Of a stretch of 64,000 nucleotides of DNA, positions 17,374 through 27,566 are shown in pieces; the first letter of the stretch is position 1, and each line of letters starts with the position of its first letter. Under the pieces are notes generated by a model, which worked only from the letters and a program-made list of their open reading frames with translations, did no database searches and was not told the origin of the DNA. Position numbers and translations under genes: made by a program. Source of the stretch: Streptomyces curacoi (GTDB lineage: Bacteria > Actinomycetota > Actinomycetes > Streptomycetales > Streptomycetaceae); NCBI RefSeq assembly GCF_001513975.1, contig NZ_KQ947984.1, positions 758,226 through 822,225 of the forward strand. Reading direction: 5' to 3'.

Positions 17374-17832
17374 TCAGAGGGTGTCGAGCGCCTTGACGTA
17401 GTCGTTCAGGTCGCGCGCGTCCGGCAGGGCGTTGACGACGGTCCAGCGCACGACGCCCTCCTTGTCGATCACGAAGGTGCCGCGCACCGCGCATCCCTTG
17501 TCCTCGGCGAAGACGCCGTAGGCCCGGCTGACCTCGCCGTGCGGCCAGAAGTCGCTGAGCAGCGGGTAGTCCAGGCCCTCCTGCTCGGCGAAGACGCGCA
17601 GGGTGTGGATGGAGTCGTTGGAGACGGCGAGCACCTGGGTGTCGCGGTCGGAGAATTTCGGCAGGTTGTCGCGCACCTCGCACAGCTCGCCGGTGCACAC
17701 GCCGGTGAAGGCGAAGGGGTAGAAGAGCAGGACGACGTTCTTGGAGCCGCGGAAGTCGGAGAGCTTCACGCTCGCGCCGTGATTGTCCTTGAGCTCGAAG
17801 TCGGGGGCCTTGTCGCCGACCTGGATCGCCAT
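17374..17832 (-). CDS. Peroxiredoxin (AhpE/Bcp-like)
   Basis: A 152-residue thioredoxin-fold peroxidase. The active-site motif PFAFTGVC places the peroxidatic Cys at 46 with Pro39 and Thr43. Further Cys residues lie at 51 and 114 (KGCAVRGTF). The length and GVFAEDKG segment match actinobacterial AhpE-type enzymes, which reduce hydroperoxides and peroxynitrite using mycoredoxin or mycothiol. ATG 17832 is preceded by GGGACATCC. Its position next to the Ter module and DUF3052 fits an oxidative-stress neighbourhood. Confidence 0.9.
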   Translation of the reverse strand: MAIQVGDKAPDFELKDNHGASVKLSDFRGSKNVVLLFYPFAFTGVCTGELCEVRDNLPKFSDRDTQVLAVSNDSIHTLRVFAEQEGLDYPLLSDFWPHGEVSRAYGVFAEDKGCAVRGTFVIDKEGVVRWTVVNALPDARDLNDYVKALDTL

Positions 17833-17909
17833 CGTCGTGGATGTCCCTTCGGTGGGGCTGTTCGGGTGGCTCCCACCCTATGCAGCGGCCACCGGGGCCC
17901 GTGCAGGAG

Positions 17910-17939
17910 GCCGGGCCGGGCTCTGCAGCCCGGCCCGGC
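17910..17939 (-). terminator. Terminator of the DUF3052 gene
   Basis: A perfect 13-bp stem (GCCGGGCCGGGCT/AGCCCGGCCCGGC) with loop CTGC, starting 13 bp after the DUF3052 stop on the minus strand. Confidence 0.8.
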
Positions 17940-17951
17940 ACCGTCACCGAC

Positions 17952-18389
17952 TTACTTCTTGGACTTCGCGGCCTTGGGCGTCACCAGCCGGCTGCCGCTC
18001 CAGTCCTTGCCGACGCTGACGCTCTTGGACGCCGACAGCCCCGCCGTCGTCGCGGCTTCCGAGATGTCGCTGGGCTCGACGTAGCCGTCACGGCCGGTCT
18101 TCGGCGTCAGCAGCAGGATCGAGCCGCCCTCTTCGATGTACGTGGTGGCGTCCACCAGCGCATCCGTCAAGTCGCCGTCCTCGTCGCGGAACCACAGCAC
18201 GACGGCATCGGCGACGTCGTCGTAGTCCTCGTCCACGAGCTCGTTGCCGACGACTTCCTCAATGGCCTCGCGGAGTTCCTGGTCTACGTCCTCGTCGTAG
18301 CCGATCTCCTGGACCACCTGCTCGGGCTGGAACCCCAGCCTGACGGCAGGGTTCGTCCGCTCCTCCGCGTGGTCCGCGGTCGCGCTCAC
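17952..18389 (-). CDS. DUF3052 family protein
   Basis: A 145-residue acidic protein: NPAVRLGFQPEQVVQEIGYD, then DEDVDQELREAIEEVVG, LVDEDYDDVADAVVLWFRDE and SILLLTPKTGRDGYVEPSDI, with a basic tail ending KAAKSKK. This is the DUF3052 family, widespread in actinobacteria and of unknown function. GTG 18389 is chosen because GGAGG lies 7 nt upstream; an upstream in-frame ATG at 18407 is less likely. It is divergent from aceE, a conserved actinobacterial arrangement as far as I recall. The 363-bp gap 18390-18752 holds no other gene. Confidence 0.85.
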   Translation of the reverse strand: MSATADHAEERTNPAVRLGFQPEQVVQEIGYDEDVDQELREAIEEVVGNELVDEDYDDVADAVVLWFRDEDGDLTDALVDATTYIEEGGSILLLTPKTGRDGYVEPSDISEAATTAGLSASKSVSVGKDWSGSRLVTPKAAKSKK

Positions 18390-18752
18390 GGGTTGCCTCC
18401 TGATCATGTCTTGGGAAATAACTCAGCCACGCGCGTGCGCGAAGCATTGGCCGTAGTCCACACGGGCGGGGCGGATCGCGCAAGTACCCGGCCGTTCAGA
18501 CCGCCGAAACGGTGACGATCGTGAACGTGTCACCGCAACTCCAGGCACACCATCATCGTCTCAAGGTGACGCACACCACGCCAATGTGCCCCCTTTGCGC
18601 GTTTGGGAACCATCCGCGGGTACTCCGCCGTTACCAGGACCCGGTTACCTCGCAGTAGAGATGACGTTTGGCGCCCCGAGGTACACGATGGGGATCGGTG
18701 CAGACAGCCAGAAATCCCAGAAACACAGCCCCTCTGACAGGTAAGGAACAGC

Positions 18753-21500
18753 GTGGCTTCCGGATCCGATCGCAACCCGATCATCATTGGCGGCCTTCCG
18801 AGTCAGGTTCCTGACTTCGACCCCGAGGAAACCCAGGAGTGGCTCGACTCCCTCAACGCCGCCGTGGACGAGCGCGGCCGGGAGCGGGCCCGCTATCTGA
18901 TGCTGCGGCTGATCGAGCGGGCCCGCGAGAAGCGCGTGGCCGTGCCGGAGATGCGCAGCACGGACTACGTCAACACGATCGCCACCAAGGACGAGCCGTT
19001 CTTCCCGGGCAACGAGGAGATCGAGCGCAAGATCCTCAACGCGACCCGGTGGAACGCCGCGGTCATGGTGTCCAGGGCCCAGCGCCCGGGCATCGGGGTC
19101 GGCGGCCACATCGCCACCTTCGCCTCCTCCGCCTCGCTCTACGACGTGGGCTTCAACCACTTCTTCCGTGGCAAGGACGAGGGCGACGGCGGCGACCAGG
19201 TCTTCTTCCAGGGGCACGCCTCTCCGGGCATCTACGCACGCGCCTTCCTGCTGGACCGGCTCGGCGAGCAGAACCTGGACGCGTTCCGCCAGGAGAAGTC
19301 GAAGGCGCCGTACGGGCTGTCCTCCTACCCGCACCCGCGGCTGATGCCGGACTTCTGGGAGTTCCCGACCGTGTCGATGGGCCTCGGCCCGATCGGCGCG
19401 ATCTACCAGGCGCGGATGAACCGCTACATGGAGGCGCGCGGTATCGCGGACACCTCCAAGTCGCATGTGTGGGCGTTCCTGGGCGACGGCGAGATGGACG
19501 AGCCGGAGTCGCTCGGCCAGCTGTCCATCGCCGCCCGCGAGGGCCTGGACAACCTCACCTTCGTCGTGAACTGCAACCTCCAGCGCCTGGACGGCCCGGT
19601 GCGCGGCAACGGCAAGGTCATCCAGGAGCTGGAGTCGATCTTCCGGGGCGCCGGCTGGAACGTCATCAAGCTGATCTGGGACCGCAGCTGGGACCCCCTG
19701 CTCGCGCAGGACCGCGACGGCATCCTGGTCAACAAGATGAACACCACGCCGGACGGCCAGTTCCAGACGTACGCCACCGAGACCGGCGCCTACATCCGCG
19801 ACCACTTCTTCGGCGACGACCACCGGCTGCGCGCGATGGTCGAGGGCATGACCGACGACCAGATCCTGCACCTGGGCCGCGGCGGTCACGACCACCGCAA
19901 GATCTTCGCGGCGTACTCGGCGGCCCGCGCCCACAAGGGCCAGCCGACGGTGATCCTCGCCAAGACGATCAAGGGCTGGACGCTGGGCCCGAACTTCGAG
20001 GGCCGCAACGCCACGCACCAGATGAAGAAGCTGACGGTCGACGACCTCAAGCGCTTCCGCGACCGGCTGCACCTGCCGATCGCCGACAAGGACCTGGAGA
20101 GCGGTCTCCCGCCCTACTACCACCCCGGGCGGGACTCCGAGGAGATCCAGTACATGCACGACCGCCGCAAGGGGCTCGGCGGGTACGTCCCGACCCGAGT
20201 CGTGCGGTCGAAGCCGCTGGCACTTCCGGACGACAAGACGTACGCGACCGTGAAGAAGGGCTCGGGCCAGCAGTCGATCGCCACCACCATGGCGTTCGTA
20301 CGGCTGCTCAAGGACCTCATGCGGGACAAGGAGATCGGCAGGCGGTTCGTGCTGATCGCGCCGGACGAGTACCGCACGTTCGGCATGGACTCGTTCTTCC
20401 CGAGTGCGAAGATCTACAACCCGCTCGGCCAGCAGTACGAGGCGGTCGACCGCGATCTGCTGCTCGCCTACAAGGAGTCGCCGCAGGGGCAGATGCTGCA
20501 CGACGGCATCTCCGAGGCGGGCTGCACGGCCTCGCTGATCGCGGCGGGCTCGGCGTACGCCACGCACGGCGAGCCGCTCATCCCGGTGTACGTCTTCTAC
20601 TCGATGTTCGGTTTCCAGCGCACCGGCGACCAGTTCTGGCAGATGTCGGACCAGCTGGCGCGTGGTTTCGTGCTGGGTGCGACCGCCGGCCGTACGACGC
20701 TGACCGGTGAGGGCCTGCAGCACGCCGACGGCCACTCGCAGCTGCTCGCCTCGACCAACCCGGGCTGTGTGGCGTACGACCCGGCGTTCGGCTATGAGAT
20801 CGCGCACATCGTCAAGGACGGTCTGCGGCGGATGTACGGCGGCGACGCCGAGCACCCGCACGGCGAGGACGTCTTCTACTACCTCACCGTCTACAACGAG
20901 CCGATCCAGCACCCGGCCGAGCCGGAGAACGTGGACGTCGAGGGCATCCTCAAGGGCGTCTACCGCTTCAGCGAGGGCACGGCGGGGTCGATCCCCGCCC
21001 AGATCATCGCGTCCGGTGTGGCCGTCCCCTGGGCGATCGAAGCGCAGAAGATCCTCGCCGAGGAGTGGAACGTCAAGGCGGACGTCTGGTCGGCGACCTC
21101 CTGGAACGAGCTGCGGCGCGAGGCCGTGGAGTGCGAGGAGCACAACCTGCTGCATCCGGAGGAGGAGCAGCGGGTGCCGTATGTCACACGGAAGCTCACC
21201 GGTGCCGAGGGGCCGTTCGTGGCGGTGTCCGACTGGATGCGGTCGGTGCCGGACCAGATCGCCCGCTGGGTGCCGGGGACGTACCAGTCGCTGGGCGCGG
21301 ACGGGTTCGGGTTCGCGGACACGCGGGGTGCGGCGCGGCGGTTCTTCCACATCGACGCCCAGTCGGTGGTCGTCGCCGTGCTGACCGAGCTGGCGAAGGA
21401 GGGGAAGGTGGACCGGTCGGTGCTCAAGCAGGCGATCGACCGCTACCAGCTTCTTGACGTGTCGGCGGCGGACCCGGGGGCCGCGGGAGGCGACGCGTAG
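18753..21500 (+). CDS. aceE: Pyruvate dehydrogenase E1 component (homodimeric type)
   Basis: A 915-residue thiamine-diphosphate enzyme matching AceE length. The ThDP motif starts GDGEMDEPE (~245) and ends about 27 residues later at VNCN. The active-site loop region GGHDHRKI (~378) and the C-terminal domain [20 protein letters not shown] are present. It decarboxylates pyruvate and transfers the acetyl group to E2; no E2 gene is next door. GTG 18753 has a purine-rich AAGGAA site. It is flanked upstream by divergent DUF3052 and followed by a 10-bp hairpin. This is the main route to acetyl-CoA and lies 11 kb from the fatty acid genes. Confidence 0.97.
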   Translation: MASGSDRNPIIIGGLPSQVPDFDPEETQEWLDSLNAAVDERGRERARYLMLRLIERAREKRVAVPEMRSTDYVNTIATKDEPFFPGNEEIERKILNATRWNAAVMVSRAQRPGIGVGGHIATFASSASLYDVGFNHFFRGKDEGDGGDQVFFQGHASPGIYARAFLLDRLGEQNLDAFRQEKSKAPYGLSSYPHPRLMPDFWEFPTVSMGLGPIGAIYQARMNRYMEARGIADTSKSHVWAFLGDGEMDEPESLGQLSIAAREGLDNLTFVVNCNLQRLDGPVRGNGKVIQELESIFRGAGWNVIKLIWDRSWDPLLAQDRDGILVNKMNTTPDGQFQTYATETGAYIRDHFFGDDHRLRAMVEGMTDDQILHLGRGGHDHRKIFAAYSAARAHKGQPTVILAKTIKGWTLGPNFEGRNATHQMKKLTVDDLKRFRDRLHLPIADKDLESGLPPYYHPGRDSEEIQYMHDRRKGLGGYVPTRVVRSKPLALPDDKTYATVKKGSGQQSIATTMAFVRLLKDLMRDKEIGRRFVLIAPDEYRTFGMDSFFPSAKIYNPLGQQYEAVDRDLLLAYKESPQGQMLHDGISEAGCTASLIAAGSAYATHGEPLIPVYVFYSMFGFQRTGDQFWQMSDQLARGFVLGATAGRTTLTGEGLQHADGHSQLLASTNPGCVAYDPAFGYEIAHIVKDGLRRMYGGDAEHPHGEDVFYYLTVYNEPIQHPAEPENVDVEGILKGVYRFSEGTAGSIPAQIIASGVAVPWAIEAQKILAEEWNVKADVWSATSWNELRREAVECEEHNLLHPEEEQRVPYVTRKLTGAEGPFVAVSDWMRSVPDQIARWVPGTYQSLGADGFGFADTRGAARRFFHIDAQSVVVAVLTELAKEGKVDRSVLKQAIDRYQLLDVSAADPGAAGGDA

Positions 21501-21523
21501 CGTCGTGCCGTCAACGGCTTGAT

Positions 21524-21565
21524 GGGGTGGTGTGCCCGTGGGTGACCTGCGGGGTACACCACCCC
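21524..21565 (+). terminator. aceE terminator
   Basis: GGGGTGGTGT (21524-21533) and ACACCACCCC (21556-21565) form a perfect 10-bp stem with a 22-nt loop, ending 11 nt before the -10 box of the next gene. Confidence 0.65.
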
Positions 21566-21588
21566 TTCACCTTTCCTACGATGCGGCC

Positions 21589-22338
21589 ATGAAGCAGCCG
21601 CCCGCACAAAACCGTTGGGAACGACTCAGCCAACGTCCCCTGTTCGCGCTGGCCCTGGTGTTCGCCGTGGCCTATGCCGTGCCGATCGTCGAGCCGGACG
21701 CGAGCCGTGCGGTGGTGCACGCGTGCCTCGTCGTGGAGTGGGTGGTGTGGGGCGCGTTCGCGCTGGACTACGTCGTCCGGCTGCTCCTCGCCGAGCGGCG
21801 GTGGGAGTTCGTGCGGTCGCACTGGCTTGACCTGTGCGCGGTGCTGCTGCCGCTGATACAGCCACTGCGGCTGCTGCGGCTCGTGTCCACGCTGCTGCTG
21901 GTGGGGCAACGGGCGCGGATGGCCTCGCAGATACGGCTCACCACCTATGTCGGCGGGGCGGTGGTCGGGCTGATGATGTTCGGGTCGCTGGCCGTGCTGT
22001 CGGTGGAGCGCAACTCGCCGGACGGGAACATCAAGACGCTGGGTGACGCGGTGTGGTGGTCGTTCACCACCATGACGACCGTGGGATACGGGGATCACGC
22101 GCCGACCACGGGGCTGGGGCGGATGCTCGCGGTGGGGCTGATGCTGTCGGGGATCGCCCTGCTGGGTGTGGTGACCGCGAACATCGCCGCGTGGTTCATA
22201 GCGCGGTTCGAGATGGACGACGTGGAGGAGCGGCGGCAGACGGAAGCCATACGGCTCCTGACCGAGGAGGTGCGGGCGCTGCGAGCGGAGGTCGCAGCGC
22301 TGTCGGGGAACGGGGTGGGTGACAAGCAGGTGCGTTAG
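21589..22338 (+). CDS. Voltage-gated-type potassium channel protein
   Basis: A 249-residue channel subunit. It has several N-terminal helices, including an S4-like helix with spaced arginines (LRLLRLVSTLLLVGQRARM), then the pore with selectivity filter TTMTTVGYGD (~156-165). A cytoplasmic coiled coil ends the chain (EEVRALRAEVAAL). Layout matches six-TM KvAP-like channels. ATG 21589 has no ribosome site; TACGAT (21577-21582) lies 6 nt upstream, so the mRNA is probably leaderless. Stands alone. Confidence 0.9.
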   Translation: MKQPPAQNRWERLSQRPLFALALVFAVAYAVPIVEPDASRAVVHACLVVEWVVWGAFALDYVVRLLLAERRWEFVRSHWLDLCAVLLPLIQPLRLLRLVSTLLLVGQRARMASQIRLTTYVGGAVVGLMMFGSLAVLSVERNSPDGNIKTLGDAVWWSFTTMTTVGYGDHAPTTGLGRMLAVGLMLSGIALLGVVTANIAAWFIARFEMDDVEERRQTEAIRLLTEEVRALRAEVAALSGNGVGDKQVR

Positions 22339-22375
22339 CCGGTACTGCAGCCGGCCCACCCCGGGCTCCTGGGCG

Positions 22376-22681
22376 CTACATCAGGCCGTTGCCCGGCGCT
22401 GCCGCCCCCGCCAGCCAGATGATGGCCAGCAAGGTGTCTATCGCGCCCAGGATCACCGCGACCAACGCGGGTACAGGGCGGGCCCCGGTCCAGCTGCGGC
22501 CCATCGCCAGCCAGCCGCAAATGATCGCCACGGGGCCCAGGATGATGCCCAGGACGAAGAATCCAGCGACCGCGCAGATGGTTCCGGCGATTCCGAGCGT
22601 CGCGCGATCCGGCCCGGTCCGTGACCACGTCCGGCCACGTGAGCGGGGGTACCTGCGCGTTCCATGTCCGAAGCCCGCCAT
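22376..22681 (-). CDS. DUF4190-like small membrane protein
   Basis: A 101-residue protein. A basic N-terminus (TRRYPRSRGRTWSR) precedes two membrane helices (~30-58 and ~72-94), the second being VPALVAVILGAIDTLLAIIW. The LGIAGTICAVAGFFVLG pattern is typical of DUF4190. ATG 22681 has GGGAG 7 nt upstream. Its 3' end lies 37 bp from the convergent ion-channel gene. Function unknown. Confidence 0.75.
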   Translation of the reverse strand: MAGFGHGTRRYPRSRGRTWSRTGPDRATLGIAGTICAVAGFFVLGIILGPVAIICGWLAMGRSWTGARPVPALVAVILGAIDTLLAIIWLAGAAAPGNGLM

Positions 22682-22953
22682 CGTCAACTCCCTGAGTCGG
22701 CGTTCGACTTGGCGAGTACCCATGGTGCGCCGGTCATGCGTGCGTGTTTCGGGCCGTCGGCGCGCTGTCCCCCTCCGGCAGCGCGCCGCGGCCCGGGTCG
22801 CCCTCCGCATCGTACGAACTTGCCCGAGGAACATGCCGTACGGAGGACTTGACCCACTGTGACCTGCGGCGCGTGCCGGGTGGGAGGGATCTTCGGGGTT
22901 GTCACCCTGATAGGGGAACTCCCGCCGCCGATCCTCCGTTCGTCCGCGGCGCG

Positions 22954-24579
22954 TCAGATGTGCGCGGCGCCCGCGCCCGCCTCCGCGTTCTCGCCCCGCT
23001 TGGTGAGGAAGGCGACGAAGACGGCGACGACGGCCACGCCGGCGGCGACGAGGGACGCCGCGCTCATGCCCGAGATGAACGTGTCGTGTGCCACGTCAGT
23101 GATCTTCGCGGCGACGGCGTCCGGGGTGCCCGGGGCCAGGGGTGCCACGCCGACCTGGACCGCCTCGGAGGCCTGGGCCTCCTGGGCCGCCGTGAGCGGC
23201 GGGAGCCCCGCGTCCGTCCAGTTGCCGGCCAGGTCGCTGTCGACCTTGGAGGCCATGACGGCGCCCAGGACGGCCGTACCGAGGCTGCCGCCGATCTGCA
23301 TCGCGGCCTGCTGGAGACCGCCGGCCACGCCGGAGAGCTCCATGGGCGCATTGCCGACGATGACCTCCGTGGCGCCGACCATGACCGGCGCGAGGCCGAG
23401 GCCGAGGAGGGCGAACCAGAGCGACATGACGCCGCTGCCGGTGTCGGTCTGAAGCGTGGACATGCCGTACATGGCGATCGCGGTGAGCGCCATGCCGCCC
23501 GCCAGCGGGATGCGCGGGCCGAACTTGGTGATCATGGCGCCCGCGAGCGGGGAGCCGACGATCATCATGCCGGTCAGCGGCAGCAGGTGGAGGCCGGCGT
23601 CGATCGGGCTCATGCCGTGCACGTTCTGCAAGTAGAACGTCACGAAGAACAGGCCGCCCATGAACGCGATGGCCATGAGGATCATCAGCACGACACCCGC
23701 GGACAGCGCCACGGAGCGGAACAGCCCGAGCGGGATCAGCGGCTCCTTGACCTTCGTCTCCCAGAAGGCGAAGAGGACGAAGCCCAGCACGGAGGCGCCG
23801 AGGAAGCCGAGGGTCTTCGGGTCCCCCCAGCCCCACTCGGACGGCGGGGCCTTGATCAGCGCCCACACCAGGCAGAACACGGCCGTCGACAGCAGGGCGA
23901 TGCCCAGGATGTCGAAGGAGCGCGGGGCGTTCTCGGCGCGGTGGTCGAGCAGGATCATGACGCCGAGGACGACAGCGAGGATGCCCACCGGCACGTTGAT
24001 GAAGAACACCGACTGCCAGTTGACGTGCTCGACGAGGACACCGCCGAGGATCGGGCCGCCCGCGGTGGAGGCGCCGATGACCATGCCCCAGATGCCGATG
24101 GCCATGTTGAGCTTCTCGGCCGGGAAGGTCGCCCGCAACAGGCCGAGCGCAGCCGGCATCAGCAGCGCGCCGAAGAGGCCCTGGAGAACGCGGAAGACGA
24201 CCACGAGCGCGATGCTGTCGGACATGCCGATGGCACCGGAGGCGGCGGCGAAGCCGACCACGCCTATGAGGAAGGTCTGGCGGTGGCCGAAGCGGTCGCC
24301 GAGCTTGCCCGCGGTGATCAGGGAGACAGCGAGAGCCAGGAAGTAACCGTTGGTGATCCACTGGACCTCGGCGAAGCTGGCTTCGAGGTCCTTCTGGATG
24401 GCCGGGTTGGCGATGGCCACGATGGTGCCGTCGAGGGCCACCATCATGACCCCCACTGCGACGGTGATCAGAGTGAACCAAGGGTGCCCGCGCAGTCCCT
24501 TGGCCGGCGTCGCGTCCGACGGAGCTCCTGGTGCCTTGTCCCCCGACCCCGTCGATTTGATGGTGGTCTGACTAGTCAT
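22954..24579 (-). CDS. MFS drug exporter, EmrB/QacA (DHA2) family
   Basis: A 541-residue transporter with 14 predicted helices. Motif A variant AGKLGDRFGHR lies after helix 2, GVMMVALDGTIVAIANPAI in helix 1 carries the DHA2 signature, and FFINVPVGILAV is typical of the family. An unstructured Ser/Thr/Gly N-terminus precedes helix 1. ATG 24579. It is divergent from a tetR gene with only 66 bp between, so it is almost certainly repressed by that regulator and induced by an exported compound. Substrate cannot be told from sequence. Confidence 0.92.
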   Translation of the reverse strand: MTSQTTIKSTGSGDKAPGAPSDATPAKGLRGHPWFTLITVAVGVMMVALDGTIVAIANPAIQKDLEASFAEVQWITNGYFLALAVSLITAGKLGDRFGHRQTFLIGVVGFAAASGAIGMSDSIALVVVFRVLQGLFGALLMPAALGLLRATFPAEKLNMAIGIWGMVIGASTAGGPILGGVLVEHVNWQSVFFINVPVGILAVVLGVMILLDHRAENAPRSFDILGIALLSTAVFCLVWALIKAPPSEWGWGDPKTLGFLGASVLGFVLFAFWETKVKEPLIPLGLFRSVALSAGVVLMILMAIAFMGGLFFVTFYLQNVHGMSPIDAGLHLLPLTGMMIVGSPLAGAMITKFGPRIPLAGGMALTAIAMYGMSTLQTDTGSGVMSLWFALLGLGLAPVMVGATEVIVGNAPMELSGVAGGLQQAAMQIGGSLGTAVLGAVMASKVDSDLAGNWTDAGLPPLTAAQEAQASEAVQVGVAPLAPGTPDAVAAKITDVAHDTFISGMSAASLVAAGVAVVAVFVAFLTKRGENAEAGAGAAHI

Positions 24580-24585
24580 GCGTTC

Positions 24586-24628
24586 GAGGCTAGTGACAGC
24601 CTCTGACAATTGACAAACCAATTCACAA
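24586..24628. promoter_or_regulatory. Candidate TetR operator and promoter in the MFS/tetR gap
   Basis: The 66-bp divergent gap holds an inverted repeat GAGGCT-N6-AGCCTC (24586-24603). It also holds a direct repeat CAATTgACAA / CAATTcACAA (24608-24617 and 24619-24628), overlapping a TTGACA -35 box (24610-24615) for the tetR promoter, with TAACTG (24634-24639) as a weak -10. Confidence 0.5.
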
Positions 24629-24645
24629 GTCGGTAACTGACAGCT

Positions 24646-25272
24646 ATGGAAACACTGCGCGAACGCAAGAAGCAGCGCACCCGGGACGCGCTGTTGCGCA
24701 CCGCGCTGGAGCTGTTCACCACCCAGGGTTACGAGCAGACCACTGTCGACGACATCGCCGCGGCGGTCGACGTCTCGCAGCGCACCTTCTTCCGCTACTT
24801 CGCCGGCAAGGAGGAGGCCGCCCTCGCGCTGGAGGAGATGGCGGTGGCGCACTTCGTGGCGGCGGTGCGTGAGCGTCCGCCGCACGAGGCCCCCATGGAG
24901 GCGCTGCGCCAGGCCGTGCTGGAGGGCTGGGACACGCTCAACGACGTGATCGAGGCCGTCGTACCGATAGAGCTGTATCTGCGCATGTACCAGGTGATCG
25001 AGTCGACGCCCGTCCTGTTCGCCGCCCATCTGCGCAGGTCCGCCGAGATCGAGGAGTCCATCGCGCGGGTGCTCGCCGAACGCGAGGGGCTCGACGTGGA
25101 CGCCGATCCGCGGCCGCGCGTGGCGGTGGCCGTGTTCGGCGGTGTGATGCGGCTGACGGAGCGTCAGTGGAGCGTCGGTGAGGACTTCAGCCTGGACGCC
25201 ATGCGGACGTTGACCGTCTCATATCTCGAACAGGTGGGACCGGCACTCAGTGAGAGCTGGCGAACACGCTGA
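24646..25272 (+). CDS. TetR family regulator of the MFS exporter
   Basis: A 208-residue TetR. The HTH occupies ~9-55 (RDALLRTALELFTTQGYE, then TTVDDIAAAVDVSQRTFFRY). The C-terminal domain is divergent and should bind ligand. ATG 24646 has no ribosome site and lies 6 nt after the -10-like TAACTG, so leaderless translation is likely. Divergent orientation with overlapping control region argues it represses both itself and the exporter. Confidence 0.9.
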   Translation: METLRERKKQRTRDALLRTALELFTTQGYEQTTVDDIAAAVDVSQRTFFRYFAGKEEAALALEEMAVAHFVAAVRERPPHEAPMEALRQAVLEGWDTLNDVIEAVVPIELYLRMYQVIESTPVLFAAHLRRSAEIEESIARVLAEREGLDVDADPRPRVAVAVFGGVMRLTERQWSVGEDFSLDAMRTLTVSYLEQVGPALSESWRTR

Positions 25273-25365
25273 GGTCATCGGCGCGTTAAAGCCGATGTGA
25301 GCGAAACGTGATACCCGTCACTCGGTTAACGCGAGACCCTCTCGTTCTCCTAGTGTGTCCTTTCA

Positions 25366-26583
25366 GTGACTTCCTTCGACACGTCCCCGCAACTGAACGT
25401 CTGGCGCGCTCTGCTCGCGCTGGCCGTCGTGTTCGTGATGCTGGCGACCACCGGCTGGACCGCCATGCGCCACCACCGGACCCCCGCGCCACTGCAGGCC
25501 TCGCTCAGCGCCTGGGAGCGCGGCAGCATCGCCGGACACCGGCTGCCGGCCGTGGACTCCGCCCCCGCCCGGCTCGCCCGTTTCTTCGCCTCGCTCACCG
25601 ATCGGCAGCGCGACAGCCTCGTACACCGCTATCCGCTCGCGGTCGGCAACATGAACGGCGCGCCCGTCGCACTGCGTTACCGCGCCAACCGCATCGCGCT
25701 CGACGAGGCGCGCGAGGTCGAGCGCAAGCGCATGCGCGACAGCAGACTCACGCCCGACGGCCAGCGCGAGGCGGGCCGCCGGATGCATCGCTTCGAGTCG
25801 ATGATGCGGGCGGACCGGCACATCCTCGCCTTCGATCCGGAGGGCTCGGGGCGGGCGGCGGAGGTCTTCGGCGACCTGGACAAGGCCGAGCGGATCTCGG
25901 TCGTCGTCCCCGGCGTCGACACCGACCTGCTGACCTTCCAGCGCACCAGCCGCAAGTACTCGGCACCGGTCGGCATGGCGCAGTCCCTGTACGAGGCCGA
26001 GCGCGCCGTCAGCCCTTCGACGCGTACGGCCGTGATCGCCTGGGCCGACTACACCACGCCGAACGGGCTCGGCATCGACTCGGCGACGGCGATGCGGGCC
26101 GCGAACGGCGCCGTACGCCTGAACGCGCTGGTGCGGGCCCTGCCCGGCGGCTCGCCGGTCTCCCTCTTCTGCCACAGCTACGGCTCGGTGCTGTGCGGGC
26201 TGGCCGCGCCCGCGCTGCCGGGGCGGGTGGCCGACATAGCGGTGGCCGGAAGCCCCGGAATGCGGGTCGCCAAGGCCTCCCAGCTGCGTACGTCCGCGCA
26301 TGTGTGGGCGATGCGGGACGCCGACGACTGGGTGCAGGACGTGCCGTATCTGGAGGTCGGCGGACTGGGGCACGGCGAGGATCCGGTGTCGGCGGTGTTC
26401 GGGGCGCGGGTGCTGTCGGCACGGGACGCGAAGGGGCACGGCGGCTATTTCGAGCCGGGTACGGACAGCGTGCTGAACTTCGCCGAGATCGGGGTCGGCG
26501 CGTACGAGTCGGTGCGGTGCGCCGACGATGCCGAGGCCTGTCGGGCGGGTTTGTCCGACACGGCGTCGGCCGGACGCGCGTAG
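25366..26583 (+). CDS. DUF1023 alpha/beta hydrolase, membrane-anchored
   Basis: A 405-residue protein with an N-terminal membrane helix (~15-32, ALLALAVVFVMLATTGW) and a DUF1023 hydrolase domain. Features are VVPGVDTDLLTFQ, VIAWADYTTPNGLG (acidic residue after strand) and the nucleophile elbow FCHSYGSVLCG. GTG 25366 lacks a ribosome site; TAGTGT at 25351-25356 could serve as -10. DUF1023 proteins are abundant and mostly uncharacterised in actinobacteria. Two nearby Cys residues in the last 40 positions could form a disulfide. Confidence 0.8.
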   Translation: MTSFDTSPQLNVWRALLALAVVFVMLATTGWTAMRHHRTPAPLQASLSAWERGSIAGHRLPAVDSAPARLARFFASLTDRQRDSLVHRYPLAVGNMNGAPVALRYRANRIALDEAREVERKRMRDSRLTPDGQREAGRRMHRFESMMRADRHILAFDPEGSGRAAEVFGDLDKAERISVVVPGVDTDLLTFQRTSRKYSAPVGMAQSLYEAERAVSPSTRTAVIAWADYTTPNGLGIDSATAMRAANGAVRLNALVRALPGGSPVSLFCHSYGSVLCGLAAPALPGRVADIAVAGSPGMRVAKASQLRTSAHVWAMRDADDWVQDVPYLEVGGLGHGEDPVSAVFGARVLSARDAKGHGGYFEPGTDSVLNFAEIGVGAYESVRCADDAEACRAGLSDTASAGRA

Positions 26584-26649
26584 AGACGCAGGAATTGCGG
26601 TCTGCGCGGGGTGGCGACGGAGGAGCACGTGCCGCATACGATGAGCCGC

Positions 26650-27501
26650 ATGGGTGACGTACTGGCCGGATTTCATGCCGCCTGGGAGTTCGAGTCCGAC
26701 TCCGTGCTCATCCGTTACGAACGGGGGATTCGAACACCTAAGCTCTTTCAGGCGCTGGGGGAACGCCGTGTTCCGCTGGACGCGATCGCCGGGGTGACGC
26801 TGACGCCCGGCAGACGCGGCACGGTGGTACTGCGCGTCGAGCCCCGGCCGGGCGCCGATCCTTTGATGGACGCGGCGGCCGGGCAGCTGAAGGAAGGGTG
26901 CGATCCGTACCGGCTGGTGCTGCCGGCGGACAAGGAGACGCTGGCCGAGTACTACGCCGACGAGCTGCGGGCACAGTTGACACGGTCCGGGGTGGCCGAG
27001 GAGTTCCTCGTCACCGCGCCCGAAGTGCCGTTGCAGTTCAAGGCGTACGACGGCAAGGCGTCCTTCGACGGCAAGACGGTGCACTTCCGGTGGTTCTGGA
27101 CCGGGGCGTCGTCGGCGAAGTGGAAGGCCGGGGACCAGAGCTTTCCGGTGGCCGAGTTGAGCGGCGTGGAGTGGCGGTCGCCGGAGGTGTTCGAGGGGCA
27201 TCTGCGGTTGCTGAGGCGGGATTTCGGCGACGAGCAGCCCGCGCAGGCCGATCAGGATCCGGCGGCGGTGGTGTTCGGGCTCGGATACGGGCCGGTGCAC
27301 GAGTCGTTGCCGTTCGCCGCCGCCGTGCTGGAGGCGGTGCGCAAGTGCGGGCCGGTCGCCGCGGTACCGGCATCGGCACCGCGGCGTGACCCCGCCGACA
27401 TCGCCGAGCGCATCCGCCACCTCGGGGAGCTGCACCAGGCGGGGCTGGTGACGGATGAGGAGTTCTCGCTGAAGAAGGCGGAGCTGCTGGCGGAGCTCTA
27501 G
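26650..27501 (+). CDS. DUF4429 protein with C-terminal SHOCT domain
   Basis: A 283-residue protein. The DUF4429 domain comprises two similar PH-like halves (WEFESDSVLIRYERGIRTP, and FKAYDGKASFDGKTVHFRW). The C-terminal SHOCT motif is IRHLGELHQAGLVTDEEF followed by KKAELL. ATG 26650 is preferred over ATG 26641 because TACGAT (26637-26642) sits 7 nt upstream, fitting a leaderless transcript. SHOCT domains are thought to aid oligomerisation. Function unknown. Confidence 0.75.
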   Translation: MGDVLAGFHAAWEFESDSVLIRYERGIRTPKLFQALGERRVPLDAIAGVTLTPGRRGTVVLRVEPRPGADPLMDAAAGQLKEGCDPYRLVLPADKETLAEYYADELRAQLTRSGVAEEFLVTAPEVPLQFKAYDGKASFDGKTVHFRWFWTGASSAKWKAGDQSFPVAELSGVEWRSPEVFEGHLRLLRRDFGDEQPAQADQDPAAVVFGLGYGPVHESLPFAAAVLEAVRKCGPVAAVPASAPRRDPADIAERIRHLGELHQAGLVTDEEFSLKKAELLAEL

Positions 27502-27566
27502 CGTCTGCCTGGTTCTGTGCGTCGGCTGCTGGGGTCGTGTGTGGCTGGTCGCGCCCCCAACGGCAT

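Noticed and set aside
18645..21350. 901-codon minus-strand frame opposite aceE
   Set aside because: Antisense frame of a highly GC3-biased gene; composition (Val/Arg/Leu/Asp/His) is typical of such shadows, and aceE is unmistakable.
22744..24606. 620-codon plus-strand frame opposite the MFS gene
   Set aside because: Translation is low-complexity with many Glu/Gly/Ala/His; the minus-strand transporter is clear.
27528..27565. Third-type REP element after the DUF4429 gene
   Set aside because: Only GGCTGGTCGCGC matches; no hairpin, so not listed as a repeat feature.
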